Source: Cohnella sp. OV330
GTDB lineage: Bacteria > Bacillota > Bacilli > Paenibacillales > Paenibacillaceae
Assembly (NCBI RefSeq): GCF_900112065.1
Contig: NZ_FOKE01000006.1
Coordinates: forward strand, 62,001-126,000
Direction of reading: 5' to 3'
Length of the DNA: 64,000 nucleotides
Both the position numbers and the translations under genes were made by a program. Positions within the stretch are counted from its first letter, which is position 1. Each line of letters starts with the position of its first letter. Below the pieces are notes generated by a model. It made no database searches. It saw only the letters and a list, made by a program, of their open reading frames with translations, and had not been told where the DNA came from. This document shows, piece by piece, positions 1 to 8,847 of the stretch.

Positions 1-597
1 GAGAAGCGCGGGCTGTTCGCGAAGACGGCGGCTCCTGCGCCGGACGTCGCGGAGGCATATGCGGTGGCGCGCAGAGTAAGCGAACAAGCGGTGACGGTCG
101 TGAAAGGCGGGGAGCGGCTGCCGCTTCGCGCCGACGGCCGGACGCTGGTCGTCTGGACGGAAGCCCGCGCGAGCACGGAGGTCGTCGAGGCGATCGAACA
201 GAGCTGGACGCTCGGCGCGGCGCTTCACGCGGAAGGGCTGAACGTCGCCGAGCTCGCGATCGGTCTTGAGCCGACGGAAGCAGAGAAGGCCGATGTCGCG
301 GCGGCAGCCGAGTCCGCAGAAGGGATCGTTTTCGCTTCCTACGATGCGGGCTTCTCCCCGGGCCAGTCGGCGCTCATTCGGGCGCTTCACGAATCGGCCG
401 AAACGGCGGGCCGAACGTTCGTCCTAGCGTCCTTGCGCACGCCGTACGATCTGCTAGAGGCTCCGGCGGTTCCCGTCTATATTTGCGCGTACGAGAACAA
501 GCCGGCGATGATGTCCGCCTTAGCGGGCGTATTGTCCGGCAGACTCCCTGCGGTCGGCCGGTTGCCGGTGACGATCGGCGATTATTCTTGTATTTGA
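1..597 (+). CDS. Beta-N-acetylhexosaminidase, GH3 family (NagZ-like), C-terminal part
   Basis: The reading frame is open from the first base of the window, so this is the last 198 residues of a longer protein. It resembles the C-terminal Rossmann-like domain of glycoside hydrolase family 3 enzymes of the NagZ type, which remove N-acetylglucosamine from muropeptides during wall recycling. Family-like features are the 'EKRGLF' stretch after the catalytic domain, a central 'IVFASYDAGF' strand, 'RTPYDL', 'AYENKPAMMSALAGVLSG' and the closing 'GRLPVTI'. The catalytic domain lies outside the window, so activity cannot be judged. A terminator follows directly. GH3 enzymes with other substrates share this domain, so the substrate is an inference. 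Confidence 0.8.
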   Translation, partial: EKRGLFAKTAAPAPDVAEAYAVARRVSEQAVTVVKGGERLPLRADGRTLVVWTEARASTEVVEAIEQSWTLGAALHAEGLNVAELAIGLEPTEAEKADVAAAAESAEGIVFASYDAGFSPGQSALIRALHESAETAGRTFVLASLRTPYDLLEAPAVPVYICAYENKPAMMSALAGVLSGRLPAVGRLPVTIGDYSCI

Positions 598-617
598 CCG
601 ATAGCATCGTCTTGGAT

Positions 618-656
618 AGCCGCCGTTCAGCGTCAGCGCTGAAGGCGGCTTCTTTT
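618..656 (+). terminator. Rho-independent terminator after the GH3 gene
   Basis: Inverted repeat AGCCGCC-G-TTCAGCG (618-632) pairs with CGCTGAA-GGCGGCT (637-650), four-base loop, followed by TCTTTTC. It closes the upstream gene 20 bases after its stop codon. Confidence 0.8.
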
Positions 657-752
657 CGTCGACCGACCAGGCATCCGAAGGGGGCTTCGCCTCGGCGTTC
701 GACTCTATGTTATAATAACGGGCATTAAGCAATCGTCGGAGGTCTTATCCGA

Positions 753-2120
753 ATGCCTTATTCTCGCGTTCAATCCAAGCAAAAAGCCAAGCGAAGACGC
801 CGTTGGCCGATCGTCTCCATCGCCGTGCTTGCCGTCGCGCTGATCGCGGCCGTAGGCATTTACGCAGCGTTCGTCGCGGGCAACGGAGACGGCGGTGCCT
901 CGCAGTCGCCGCCGCCTGTCGCTACCGCATCATCATCCGCCTCGGCGACCTCGGATTCGCGGCCGGAAGGCGCCACGGCCTCGCCCGCCGAATCGTCGCA
1001 AGCTGCCGAAACGCCTGATGCCGCGCCTTCATCCGATCCGGACGACGATGACGGCGGGGCTGGGGATCCGTTAGACGAAGTCTTGCCTGCAGATCCTTCG
1101 CCTTCGGCCCAAGAGCCAACAGCCACGCCCGACGCAGGAACGGCTGACGATCCGAGCGATTCGCCGCCATCGGGCGCATCCGTCTCGCTTGCTTTCGTCG
1201 GCGATATTTTGCCGGCGTCGACCGTCGGCAAGCTGATCGAGCAATACGGCGTTGACTATCCGTTCAAGCTGGCGAAGCCGTTGTTAGAGTCGGCCGACAT
1301 CGCGGCCGGCAACCTGGAGGCGCCGATTACGACGCGCGGCACGCCCGCCGAGAACAAACAATTCGTGTTCAAGGGCAAGCCGGAGTACTTGGCCGGACTC
1401 AAAAACGCCGGGCTGGACGTCGTCAGCCTCGCCAACAACCATACGCTCGACCAGGGCTGGGAGGGTCTGAGCGACACGATGGACGCGCTCGACGACATCA
1501 AGCTCAAGCATATGGGTTCGGGCGCGGACGACAAAGAAGCGTTCGAACCCGTCTATATCGAACATAACGGCATCACGGTCGCCTATATCGGCGTCTCCAA
1601 CGTCGTGCCGGATGGCTCGTGGAAGGCGGGCCCCGATCATCCGGGCGTCGCCGAGACCTACGATACGACCCGTGCCGTGGCGGCTGTCAAGAAAGCGCGC
1701 GAGCTCGCGGAGATCGTCGTCGTGATGGTCCATTGGGGCAACGAGCGCGCGGATACCCCCAAGGACGCGCAGTTCAACGTGGGCCATACGCTGATCGACG
1801 CGGGCGCCGACCTGATCGTCGGCAGCCATCCCCATGTGCTGCAGGGCTTTGAGGCTTACAAAGGCAAGTGGATCGCCTACAGCTTGGGCAATTTCGTTTT
1901 TACCACGAAGCAAGAGTACTCCAAGACGCAGGATACCGGCGTGCTGACCGCGACTTGCACGGCGGACGGCAAGTGCCGGCTGAAGTTCGATCCGATGTAC
2001 GCCAAGGCTTCGCAGCCCGGCCCGATGGAGCCTGAACAAGCCCAAGCGCTGCTGGCCAGGTTGAACAAGGTATCGTACGGCGCGACCGTCGATTCGAAGG
2101 GACGCGTTTCGGCTAAGTAA
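753..2120 (+). CDS. CapA family protein (PGA_cap metallophosphatase-like), membrane anchored
   Basis: A 455-residue protein of the CapA / poly-gamma-glutamate capsule family, a calcineurin-like phosphoesterase fold. An N-terminal basic segment is followed by one transmembrane helix (about residues 22-42), then a long Ser/Ala/Pro/Asp-rich linker (about 48-145), then the CapA domain. Family motifs in order: 'FVGDILPAS', 'AGNLEAPIT', 'LANNHTLDQGW', 'MVHWGNE', 'GSHPHVLQGFE' and 'YSLGNFVF'. The domain should therefore sit outside the cell, held off the membrane by the linker. No capB or capC neighbours are seen, so a role in poly-gamma-glutamate synthesis is doubtful. GGAGG lies 10 bases before the ATG. 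The gene leads a short co-directional group with the next two genes. Confidence 0.87.
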   Translation: MPYSRVQSKQKAKRRRRWPIVSIAVLAVALIAAVGIYAAFVAGNGDGGASQSPPPVATASSSASATSDSRPEGATASPAESSQAAETPDAAPSSDPDDDDGGAGDPLDEVLPADPSPSAQEPTATPDAGTADDPSDSPPSGASVSLAFVGDILPASTVGKLIEQYGVDYPFKLAKPLLESADIAAGNLEAPITTRGTPAENKQFVFKGKPEYLAGLKNAGLDVVSLANNHTLDQGWEGLSDTMDALDDIKLKHMGSGADDKEAFEPVYIEHNGITVAYIGVSNVVPDGSWKAGPDHPGVAETYDTTRAVAAVKKARELAEIVVVMVHWGNERADTPKDAQFNVGHTLIDAGADLIVGSHPHVLQGFEAYKGKWIAYSLGNFVFTTKQEYSKTQDTGVLTATCTADGKCRLKFDPMYAKASQPGPMEPEQAQALLARLNKVSYGATVDSKGRVSAK

Positions 2121-2148
2121 AGGGAGCACGAAAGAAAGGACGAATCGC

Positions 2149-2895
2149 ATGAATGTGACGGAAAAGGCAGTCTTGCACCCGTGCGTCGCGCATCGCGGCT
2201 GGTCCGGCGCCGCCCCGGAGAACACGATGGCCGCGTTCAGGCTGGCGCTCAGCGAGCCTGCGGTCCAGCGGATCGAGCTGGACGTGCATCTGTCGAAGGA
2301 CGAGGTTCCCGTCGTGATTCACGACGCGTCGCTCAAGCGAACGACAGGCGTCAAGGCGAGGGTAAGAGACAAGACCGCGGCCGAACTCGCCGCGCTGGAT
2401 GCCGGCAGCTGGTTCCACCGCATGTATGCGGGCGAAGGTATCCCGTCTCTGTCGCAAGTACTCGAGCTGACGCGAGGCAGATGCAGGCTTAACATTGAAT
2501 TGAAGGACGGGGAGCCGGACAAGGACCTGCTCGCGCGCAAGGTGGGCGAACTGCTGCAGTCGCAGGGACGCGAGGAGGATTCGATTTTGACGTCCTTCGA
2601 TCATGCGCTTCTGCTCTCCGCGAGACGCCATGCGCCGCGCACGCGAACCGGGCTCATCATGGACAAGCGGCCGTCCAACATCGCCGCCGTCCTCGATTCG
2701 CTGGGCGCCAAGGTGCTATCGCTTAACCACAAATACGTAAACGTCGCGCTGCTCGCGCAGACCGAAGCCGCCGGCGTCGAGGTCATGGCTTGGACGGTGA
2801 ACGAGCAGCGGGACTTGAACAAGCTGGCGACTTATGCGCAATCTTTTCAGCTATGCACGAATTACCCGGACCGCTGGCTGGCGGCCGTTAGATAA
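2149..2895 (+). CDS. Glycerophosphodiester phosphodiesterase
   Basis: A 248-residue GDPD-family enzyme, hydrolysing glycerophosphodiesters to glycerol 3-phosphate and an alcohol. TIM-barrel signature motifs are present: 'HRGWSGAAPENTMAAF' near residue 15 with the catalytic His, 'ELDVHLSKDEVPVVIHD' with the metal-binding Glu/Asp and second His, 'LNIELK' at mid-protein, and 'VMAWTVN' near the end. There is no signal peptide, so it is cytosolic. It begins 28 bases after the capA-like gene behind GAAAGGA and ends 12 bases before the FAH-family gene, consistent with one transcript. Its length is normal for the short cytosolic UgpQ type. Confidence 0.92.
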   Translation: MNVTEKAVLHPCVAHRGWSGAAPENTMAAFRLALSEPAVQRIELDVHLSKDEVPVVIHDASLKRTTGVKARVRDKTAAELAALDAGSWFHRMYAGEGIPSLSQVLELTRGRCRLNIELKDGEPDKDLLARKVGELLQSQGREEDSILTSFDHALLLSARRHAPRTRTGLIMDKRPSNIAAVLDSLGAKVLSLNHKYVNVALLAQTEAAGVEVMAWTVNEQRDLNKLATYAQSFQLCTNYPDRWLAAVR

Positions 2896-2907
2896 GGAGA
2901 CAGCAGC

Positions 2908-3546
2908 ATGACGATTTCCAGTACGGTCGATTGCCGCAATATTTACTGCGTCGGACGCAACTATCGCCTGCACGCCGCAGAGCTCGGCAACGCGGTGCCC
3001 GATTCGCCGATGATGTTCGCGAAGCCTTCGCATGCCGCCGTGCGGCTTGACGGATCGACCGTTCAACTGCCCGGCGATCGCGGCGCGGTTCATTATGAAG
3101 CCGAGCTCGTCTGGCTCGCCGGCAGGCATTATGAGCCCGGCATCGCGCTGCACGAACTGTATTCGCATTTCACGGTCGGCCTCGACCTGACGCTGCGCGA
3201 CGTGCAGGACGATTTGAAGGCGAAGGGATATCCTTGGCTCGCGGCCAAGGGATTCCGACATTCGGCGCCGCTGGGACGCTGGCTCTCCTACGAGGCGGAA
3301 GCGGAAAAGCAGGGGCGGACTTTCGCCATGCGGCTTAACGGCAAGGAAGTTCAAAGGGGCGACGCGAACGACATGGTGTTCGACCTCGCCGCGCTGACCG
3401 CGCATGTCGGCGGCCTGTATGGAATCGGCCCGGGCGATTTGCTCTTCACGGGGACGCCGGCGGGCGTAGGCCGTCTATCCGACGGCGACGAAGTCGAGCT
3501 CCTTTGGGGCGACGACGCGGTCGGCACGGGCACGTTGCGCTTCTAG
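2908..3546 (+). CDS. Fumarylacetoacetate hydrolase family protein
   Basis: A 212-residue protein of the FAH superfamily, metal-dependent enzymes that hydrolyse, hydrate or decarboxylate keto acids. The order 'YCVGRNY' (N-terminal), 'FAKPS', 'HYEAELV' (metal-binding glutamates), 'GLDLTLRDVQ' (metal-binding Asp), 'AAKGF' and 'LLFTGTPAGVG' is typical. It is slightly shorter than many bacterial members but contains the complete catalytic core. The substrate cannot be deduced: family members act on fumarylpyruvate, oxaloacetate (tautomerase or decarboxylase) or hydroxyhepta-dienedioate. An AAGGAGA ribosome binding site is present, and the gene is the last of the three-gene group closed by a long hairpin. 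Confidence 0.88.
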   Translation: MTISSTVDCRNIYCVGRNYRLHAAELGNAVPDSPMMFAKPSHAAVRLDGSTVQLPGDRGAVHYEAELVWLAGRHYEPGIALHELYSHFTVGLDLTLRDVQDDLKAKGYPWLAAKGFRHSAPLGRWLSYEAEAEKQGRTFAMRLNGKEVQRGDANDMVFDLAALTAHVGGLYGIGPGDLLFTGTPAGVGRLSDGDEVELLWGDDAVGTGTLRF

Positions 3547-3573
3547 CCGGACTGCAAGCGAGCTTTGGTTAAG

Positions 3574-3628
3574 AAGGACGCGATTTCGGACGAAGGCCGC
3601 ATGCCGGCGCGTCCGGACGCGTCCTTTT
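3574..3628 (+). terminator. Probable Rho-independent terminator
   Basis: AAGGACGCG (3574-3582) pairs with CGCGTCCTT (3618-3626), with inner pairing TCGGACG/CGTCCGG and a short T-run. It separates the FAH-family gene from the sugar transporter. Confidence 0.6.
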
Positions 3629-3682
3629 GGCTATCATAGGGCTACTATAGGATTGTATCCCCCGGTTAGGGGTTTGACGTCC

Positions 3683-3710
3683 TTACATACCGGCCGATTC
3701 ATTCTACAAT
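3683..3710 (+). promoter_or_regulatory. Putative sigma-A promoter of the sugar transporter genes
   Basis: TTACAT (3683-3688) and TACAAT (3705-3710) separated by 16 bases, about 40 bases before the start codon of the binding protein. Found by eye from consensus alone. Confidence 0.45.
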
Positions 3711-3750
3711 GAAGAAGTCAAAGCAAACCAAACCTTGGGAGGGTCAACGA

Positions 3751-5178
3751 GTGAAAAAGAAACTGACTTCCGTATTGGCCGCATCGGTCGCCATGTCAGC
3801 CGTGCTGGCAGGCTGCGGCGGTAACAACGACAACAACAACGGCGCCGCGTCTCCTTCGGCTAGCGAATCCGCCAGCCCCAGCGCATCGGCTTCGGCATCC
3901 GCTTCCGCGTCTCCGTCCGCCAGCGCTTCCGAACCGGCGAAGGTCGAGAATTTCACGGTTTCCCTCCGTCACATTCAGATCGGCGAGCCGCAAAAGTTCC
4001 GCAAAGCGATCCTCGACGACGTCGTCAAAAAGACGGAAAGCGAAGTGCCGGGCCTGAAGTTCGAGCTCGACGGCGTCGAAGACAGCGTCAACCGCTTCAC
4101 GAAGCTCCCGGCCGAGATGGCCGCAGGCAATCCGCCCAAAGTATTCTCCCTGTTCGGCGGCGCGGGCGACGCGCAGAAGTACGCCAAAGCCGGCCGTCTG
4201 CTCGATCTGACCCCCATCCTCGACGAACTTGGCATTAAAGATAAGTTCCTCAACGTCCTCGATTCCTTCTCCGTGGACGGCAAGGTGTACGGCCTGCCGA
4301 TCGGCGGCAACACCGAAGGCATTTTCTACAACACCGAGCTTTTCTCGAAATATAACCTGAATCCGCCGACCACGTGGGACGATCTCGTCAAAGCGGCCGA
4401 TACGCTGGCGCAAAACAAAATCACGCCGTTCGCCGTCGGCTCCAAAGGCGCGTGGGTGCCCAACATGCTCGTGAACACGCTGATCGGCCGCGTCGCGGGC
4501 GAAGCCGCCATTCCGGGCTTCAAATCCGGCGAAGCCAAATGGAACTCCCCGGACGCCGTGGCCGCTTACCAGCTGTACGCCGACTGGGAAAAGAAGGGTT
4601 ACTTCACCAAAGGCGAGCTCGGCAAGGAATACGGCGACATGCTGAACGACTTCGTCGCGGGCAAAGCCGGCATGATGTTCGACGGCTCCTGGCGCAACTC
4701 CGCGTTCAAGAACGACGCGGTCGGCGCGGCGATCGCAGGCAAGGTGGCTTATGTAGCGCTCCCGGCCGTTCCGAACGGCAAGGGCGACCAGACGGCCGTT
4801 AACGCCAACTACGGCGAAGGCTACGGCTTCTCCGCAGACCTGAACGACAACGAGCTGGCCGCCGTCAAGGCGTTCATCAAGAACATGTACTCCGATGAAA
4901 TGCAGCTTCGCGGCCTGCTCGAGGACGGCGTCCTGCCTTCGATGCAGCTGTCCGACGCGTCCATCGCGCAAGTGACGGATCCGCTCCTCAAACAAGTGCT
5001 CGACGTGCTGAAATCCGCCGGCAAGACGTTCCCGCACTTCGACTCCGTCGTGCAATCCAAGGTGTACACCGAGACCGAGACGCAGCTGCAGAAGCTCATC
5101 GCGGGCAAGGCGACGCCGCAGCAAGTCGGCGACGCCATCCAAAAAGTGCAAGACGCGGAAAACGCCGCCGCGAAGTAA
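3751..5178 (+). CDS. Sugar ABC transporter substrate-binding lipoprotein
   Basis: Extracellular solute-binding protein of family 1 (475 residues), which captures a sugar or oligosaccharide for the two permeases downstream. The start is GTG at 3751, nine bases or fewer after GGGAGG; an upstream in-frame ATG at 3709 lacks a ribosome binding site. The signal peptide ends in the lipobox 'LAGC' with Cys22 as the lipidation site. A low-complexity Ser/Ala/Pro linker (about residues 33-62) ties the domain to the membrane. Family traits are 'GGAGDAQKYAKAGRLLDLTPI', 'VYGLPIGGNTEGIFYNTELF', and 'AGKAGMMFDGSWRNSAFKND'. The substrate is unknown. A hairpin separates it from the permease genes, as often seen where more binding protein than permease is made. 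Confidence 0.92.
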   Translation: MKKKLTSVLAASVAMSAVLAGCGGNNDNNNGAASPSASESASPSASASASASASPSASASEPAKVENFTVSLRHIQIGEPQKFRKAILDDVVKKTESEVPGLKFELDGVEDSVNRFTKLPAEMAAGNPPKVFSLFGGAGDAQKYAKAGRLLDLTPILDELGIKDKFLNVLDSFSVDGKVYGLPIGGNTEGIFYNTELFSKYNLNPPTTWDDLVKAADTLAQNKITPFAVGSKGAWVPNMLVNTLIGRVAGEAAIPGFKSGEAKWNSPDAVAAYQLYADWEKKGYFTKGELGKEYGDMLNDFVAGKAGMMFDGSWRNSAFKNDAVGAAIAGKVAYVALPAVPNGKGDQTAVNANYGEGYGFSADLNDNELAAVKAFIKNMYSDEMQLRGLLEDGVLPSMQLSDASIAQVTDPLLKQVLDVLKSAGKTFPHFDSVVQSKVYTETETQLQKLIAGKATPQQVGDAIQKVQDAENAAAK

Positions 5179-5201
5179 GCCGCCGGCCGAAGCGAACGAG
5201 T

Positions 5202-5235
5202 AGCGCCGCCCGCCCAGCGTAGGCGGCGCTTTCTC
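5202..5235 (+). terminator. Terminator or attenuator between binding protein and permeases
   Basis: AGCGCCGCC (5202-5210) pairs with GGCGGCGCT (5222-5230) over an 11-base loop, followed by TTCTCT. The poor T-run suggests partial termination that would lower permease expression relative to the binding protein. Confidence 0.6.
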
Positions 5236-5268
5236 TATACCACTGAAGACGGCTGGGGAGGGTCCGGA

Positions 5269-6150
5269 ATGAAAACTACGCTAAAAAATCCCTATGTCTA
5301 CATGCTGTTCGTAGCGCCTACGGTAGCGATGTATTTCCTGTTCTTTATATATCCGACGATTACGTCGTTCGTTTTCGGCTTCACCGACTGGGACGGACTG
5401 AACGCCAGGCAGTTCATCGGCTTGGACAACTTCGTCAATGCCTTCAAAGACGCCGAGTTCCGCAGCTCGATCTGGAACAACCTGATTATCCTGCTGTTTT
5501 CCTGCTGCATCCAAGTGCCGCTCATTATCGTTTTTTCGCTGCTGATCAGCAACGTCAAGAGATTCCAGGGTTTTTACAAGACGACCGTGTTTATGCCGTC
5601 CATTCTATCGACCTCGATCATCGGGATCCTTTGGGGCTATATTTACGATCCGGACGTGGGACTGCTCAACAACTTTTTGAACCTATTCGGCATCGATCCG
5701 ATCTACTGGCTGGCCGAGCCCAAGTGGGCGATGTTCTCGATCCTGCTGACGAACGCCTGGCAGTGGATGGGCTTCTATATCGTACTGATTCTGGCTGCAA
5801 TCCTCGGCATCCCCAAAGACATCGACGAAGCCGCGATGATCGACGGGGCGACCGGCGTCCAGCGCGCCTGGTACCTGACCGTTCCGCTAATCCGGCCGAT
5901 CATCAACGTCGTCATCATGCTGTCGATCGCGGGCGCGCTCCGCGTCGTCGACATCGTCCTCGTCATGACCGGCGGCGGCCCCGCGGGCAGCACCGAGGTC
6001 ATGGCCTCGTACATGGTCAACAAGGCGATCAAGTACGGCGATTACGGCTACGGCTCCGCGCTCTCCATCATTATTTTCGTCATCGCGCTCATCCTCACCG
6101 CGCTGTATCAGCTGCTCATCGCGAGAAGACAGGAAAGGATTGAGTACTGA
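5269..6150 (+). CDS. Sugar ABC transporter permease (MalF/UgpA type)
   Basis: A 293-residue inner-membrane protein with six predicted helices, of the CUT1 sugar permease family. The first helix is near residues 10-32. The cytoplasmic EAA loop that contacts the ATPase is seen as 'DEAAMIDGATGVQRAWYLTVP' split around residues 187-207. The start has GGGAGGG eight bases upstream. Its stop codon overlaps the next ATG (TGATG), so the two permeases are translationally coupled. No ATPase gene is nearby; CUT1 systems in Firmicutes commonly share an MsmX-type ATPase encoded elsewhere. Confidence 0.93.
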   Translation: MKTTLKNPYVYMLFVAPTVAMYFLFFIYPTITSFVFGFTDWDGLNARQFIGLDNFVNAFKDAEFRSSIWNNLIILLFSCCIQVPLIIVFSLLISNVKRFQGFYKTTVFMPSILSTSIIGILWGYIYDPDVGLLNNFLNLFGIDPIYWLAEPKWAMFSILLTNAWQWMGFYIVLILAAILGIPKDIDEAAMIDGATGVQRAWYLTVPLIRPIINVVIMLSIAGALRVVDIVLVMTGGGPAGSTEVMASYMVNKAIKYGDYGYGSALSIIIFVIALILTALYQLLIARRQERIEY

Positions 6151-6980
6151 TGCCGGTCGCCGTCAAAAAATCCATTCCGCATTTCTTCATGATCATCTAC
6201 GTCGTCATCATTCTCGTGCCGTTCCTGTTCGTGTTGTTTTCCTCGCTCAAGGCGAACAATACGGAGATCGCGCTGCACCCGTTCGGCTTGCCGAAAACCT
6301 GGGTTTTCGAGAACTACAAGGAAGCCTGGGTGAAGGCGAGGATCAGTGTTTACTTTTTCAACAGCTTGTACCTGGCCGCGAGCGCGGCCATCGTGGGCGT
6401 CCTCATGGCCGCCGCCACGGCGTTCGCCATGGCGCGCATGAAGCTGACGCGGATCAGCAAATGGATCTATCAGCTCGTGCTCGTCGGCATGCTGATTCCC
6501 GGCAACGTGCTGTTTATCGCGCAATATTTCCTGGTCCGGGATCTTCACATCCTCGATACGCACTGGGCGCTGTTCCTGCCCTACACGGCTGGCGCGCTGC
6601 CGTTCAGCGTACTGCTGCTCGTCGCCTTCATGCACAACATCCCGCACGAGCTCGAGGAGGCCGCGACGATCGACGGCATGGGCGCGATCCGCATGTTCTG
6701 GAAGATCATCCTGCCGCTTACGATTCCGGCGCTCGTCACCGTGTTCATCGTGAACTTCCTGGGCAACTGGAACGAGTACCTGCTCGCCAACTTCTTCATC
6801 AGCCGCGATGCGCTCCGCACGCTGCCGACGGGCATGGTCGGTTTCCGCGACGCTTTTCAAACCAACTATGCGCTCGTCTGCACGGGCATCGTGTTCAGCG
6901 TACTGCCGGTGTTGCTCCTGTATTCGTTCCTGCAGCGGCAGATTATCGAAGGCCTGACCGCGGGCAGCGTCAAGGGCTGA
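6150..6980 (+). CDS. Sugar ABC transporter permease (MalG/UgpE type)
   Basis: Second CUT1 permease subunit, 276 residues, six predicted helices. The EAA loop appears as 'LEEAATIDGMGAIRMFWKI' around residues 168-187, followed by 'LPLTIPAL'. The substrate-side signature 'NFLGNWNEYLLANFF' near residues 204-220 is typical of the family. The start codon overlaps the stop of the preceding permease. Together with the lipoprotein it forms a three-gene importer lacking its own ATPase and lacking an adjacent two-component or LacI regulator. Confidence 0.93.
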   Translation: MPVAVKKSIPHFFMIIYVVIILVPFLFVLFSSLKANNTEIALHPFGLPKTWVFENYKEAWVKARISVYFFNSLYLAASAAIVGVLMAAATAFAMARMKLTRISKWIYQLVLVGMLIPGNVLFIAQYFLVRDLHILDTHWALFLPYTAGALPFSVLLLVAFMHNIPHELEEAATIDGMGAIRMFWKIILPLTIPALVTVFIVNFLGNWNEYLLANFFISRDALRTLPTGMVGFRDAFQTNYALVCTGIVFSVLPVLLLYSFLQRQIIEGLTAGSVKG

Positions 6981-7076
6981 AGCCTGAATCGTCTGGATTC
7001 GATTCTTTTATAAGCTCGTCCGATTTGCCTTCCGGCGCTCCGCTATGACAAAATGGTGGGACGGAGGTGAGCCGAC

Positions 7077-7595
7077 ATGACGACGCCAAACAAGGTTTAT
7101 GCCTTGCCGCCGGTCGTTGACGCGCATTCGCGGATTCTTTTTCTGGGCAGCATGCCGGGGACTGCATCGCTAGCCGCGAGCCGTTATTACGGGCATGCCC
7201 GGAACCACTTTTGGCCGATCCTCTACAGACTGCACGGCGCAGGCGCGCCTGACGAGTCTTATGAGGATCGGCTTCGTTTTGCGTTGGCGCACGGCTGCGC
7301 GCTTTGGGATACGATCGCGGTCTGCGAGCGGGAGGGGAGTCTGGATGCCGATATAAAAGAGGCCGAGCCTACGGATATTCCCGGCTTGCTGCAGGCGTAT
7401 CCGAACATCGAGGTCATCGTGTGCAACGGAGGGAAATCGTTCGAGACGCTTGCCAGGCACCATGGCCAGAATTCGGAGGTGCGGCGGCGCGTCGTGCTGA
7501 AGCTGCCGTCGACGAGTCCGATCCCGACACGGCAGCACAAGGGACTCGAGGAGAAGGCGGCGGCTTGGCTCGAGGCGCTGGCGCCGTTCGTTTAG
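7077..7595 (+). CDS. DNA-deoxyinosine glycosylase (uracil-DNA glycosylase superfamily)
   Basis: A 172-residue member of the uracil-DNA glycosylase fold, closest to the hypoxanthine/deoxyinosine glycosylase family (Mug-like). Such enzymes excise hypoxanthine formed by adenine deamination. Motif 1 appears as 'LFLGSMPGTASLAASRYYGHARNHFWPI' split across residues 23-50, followed by 'GCALWDT', and 'VIVCNGGKSFETL' in the second half, with 'LPSTSPIPTR' as the DNA-intercalating loop near the end. Length matches the family. A GGAGGTG ribosome binding site lies seven bases before the ATG. It is a single gene facing the HD-GYP gene. Confidence 0.88.
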   Translation: MTTPNKVYALPPVVDAHSRILFLGSMPGTASLAASRYYGHARNHFWPILYRLHGAGAPDESYEDRLRFALAHGCALWDTIAVCEREGSLDADIKEAEPTDIPGLLQAYPNIEVIVCNGGKSFETLARHHGQNSEVRRRVVLKLPSTSPIPTRQHKGLEEKAAAWLEALAPFV

Positions 7596-7633
7596 CCGCG
7601 GTGGGATGCGTGAGGAGGCAGTTGCCGAACTGA

Positions 7634-8764
7634 CTACCCGGTTTCTTCGTTCATTCCGTCGTTCAATCGGTCGCGGATATCGACCAGCTCGCCGAGCTTG
7701 TCGAAAAAGACGTCCACGACGGCGGGATCGAAGTGCCTTCCCCGTTCCTCCCGGAATAGCTTCTCGATGCGGTCGAGCGGCCAGGCGGCCTTATAAACGC
7801 GCTCTGCGCTAAGCGCGTCGAACACGTCGGCAACGGCGGTGATCCGCCCGAAAATATGGATGTCCTCGCCGGAGAGCCCGTTGGGGTAGCCGCTGCCGTC
7901 CCACTTCTCGTGATGCTGCTCCGCGATGATCGCGGCAGCGGCGAGCAGCTCGCGGCGCGAGCCCTTGAGGAGTTGGTGGCCGATCCGGGTGTGCGACTTG
8001 ATGATATCGTATTCCTCGTCGGTCAGCTTGCCCGGCTTGTTCAGCACGGCGTCGGGAATAGCCACCTTGCCGATATCGTGCATCGGCGACACGTCGCGCA
8101 GCGTCTCGGCCTCGCGATCGGACAGCCCGTACGCCTTCGCCAGCACGTACGAATACTCGGCGACGCGCCGAACGTGGTTGCCAGTCTCCTTGGACCGGAT
8201 CTCGCCGATCTCGCCCATCGTGGAGATGATCTCGCGCTGCGTGTCCGCGATCTCTTGGTGCAGCATGACCGACTCCAGCGATTTGCCGGCGTAGGAGGCG
8301 GCGAGCGACAGCAGGTTCATGTCGTAGTCCGTGAATTTGCCCGCTTCGGTCATCTTATTGATCGCCTGATAGGCGCCGATCGTCTCGCCGTCGTTGTTCC
8401 TGAACGGAATCGTGATGATCGATTTGGTCTGGTAGCCCGTCTTGCGGTCGTTTTCCGCGTTGTGACGCGGATCGTGGCGGGCGTCCTCGATGACGACCGG
8501 CTCGCCGGTCGCGATGGCGTGACCGACGAGGCCCGATCCGATCGGGATCCGGATTTCCTTGACGCCGTGGGCGACCGTCGTGTACAGTTCGCCGCTTGCT
8601 TCGTCGATGAGCCAGACGGTGCAGCGATCGGCCACGATCATCTCGCGGCCCATATTGGCCATCAGCACGAGCACCTTGTCCAGCTTGGATTCGCTGGAGA
8701 TCTTGGCCATATATTCGAATATAATGGTCAGCAATTGTTCGGACGACAAGTCCTTCCGCAGCAT
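7634..8764 (-). CDS. GAF and HD-GYP domain protein, probable c-di-GMP phosphodiesterase
   Basis: A 376-residue cytosolic protein. An N-terminal GAF domain (about residues 20-170) is followed by an HD-GYP domain (about 190-360). Catalytic residues are visible: 'MHDIGKVAIPDAVLNK' with the HD pair, 'HHEKWDGSGYPNGLSG' containing the GYP motif, and 'ITAVADVFDAL' with the metal-binding Asp. HD-GYP enzymes degrade cyclic di-GMP to pGpG and GMP. The GAF domain probably binds a small ligand that tunes activity. The chosen start is ATG at 8764, behind GGGAGAGGG; the open frame runs 39 codons further upstream, but into the terminator of the neighbouring gene, which argues against a longer form. Confidence 0.9.
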   Translation of the reverse strand: MLRKDLSSEQLLTIIFEYMAKISSESKLDKVLVLMANMGREMIVADRCTVWLIDEASGELYTTVAHGVKEIRIPIGSGLVGHAIATGEPVVIEDARHDPRHNAENDRKTGYQTKSIITIPFRNNDGETIGAYQAINKMTEAGKFTDYDMNLLSLAASYAGKSLESVMLHQEIADTQREIISTMGEIGEIRSKETGNHVRRVAEYSYVLAKAYGLSDREAETLRDVSPMHDIGKVAIPDAVLNKPGKLTDEEYDIIKSHTRIGHQLLKGSRRELLAAAAIIAEQHHEKWDGSGYPNGLSGEDIHIFGRITAVADVFDALSAERVYKAAWPLDRIEKLFREERGRHFDPAVVDVFFDKLGELVDIRDRLNDGMNEETG

Positions 8765-8847
8765 CCTATCCCTCTCCCCGTCAACATTCCGTGTATCTAT
8801 TCGTGTCGATAGGGCTCGATTCCTGCCGAGTTTTGGTTCGATAGTAT

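Noticed and set aside
3850-3935. Simple-sequence repeat
   Set aside because: It encodes the Ser/Ala/Pro linker of the sugar-binding lipoprotein; no independent element is needed.
3796-5151. Minus-strand open frame opposite the sugar-binding protein
   Set aside because: The plus-strand lipoprotein is unambiguous; the antisense product looks like a frame shadow.
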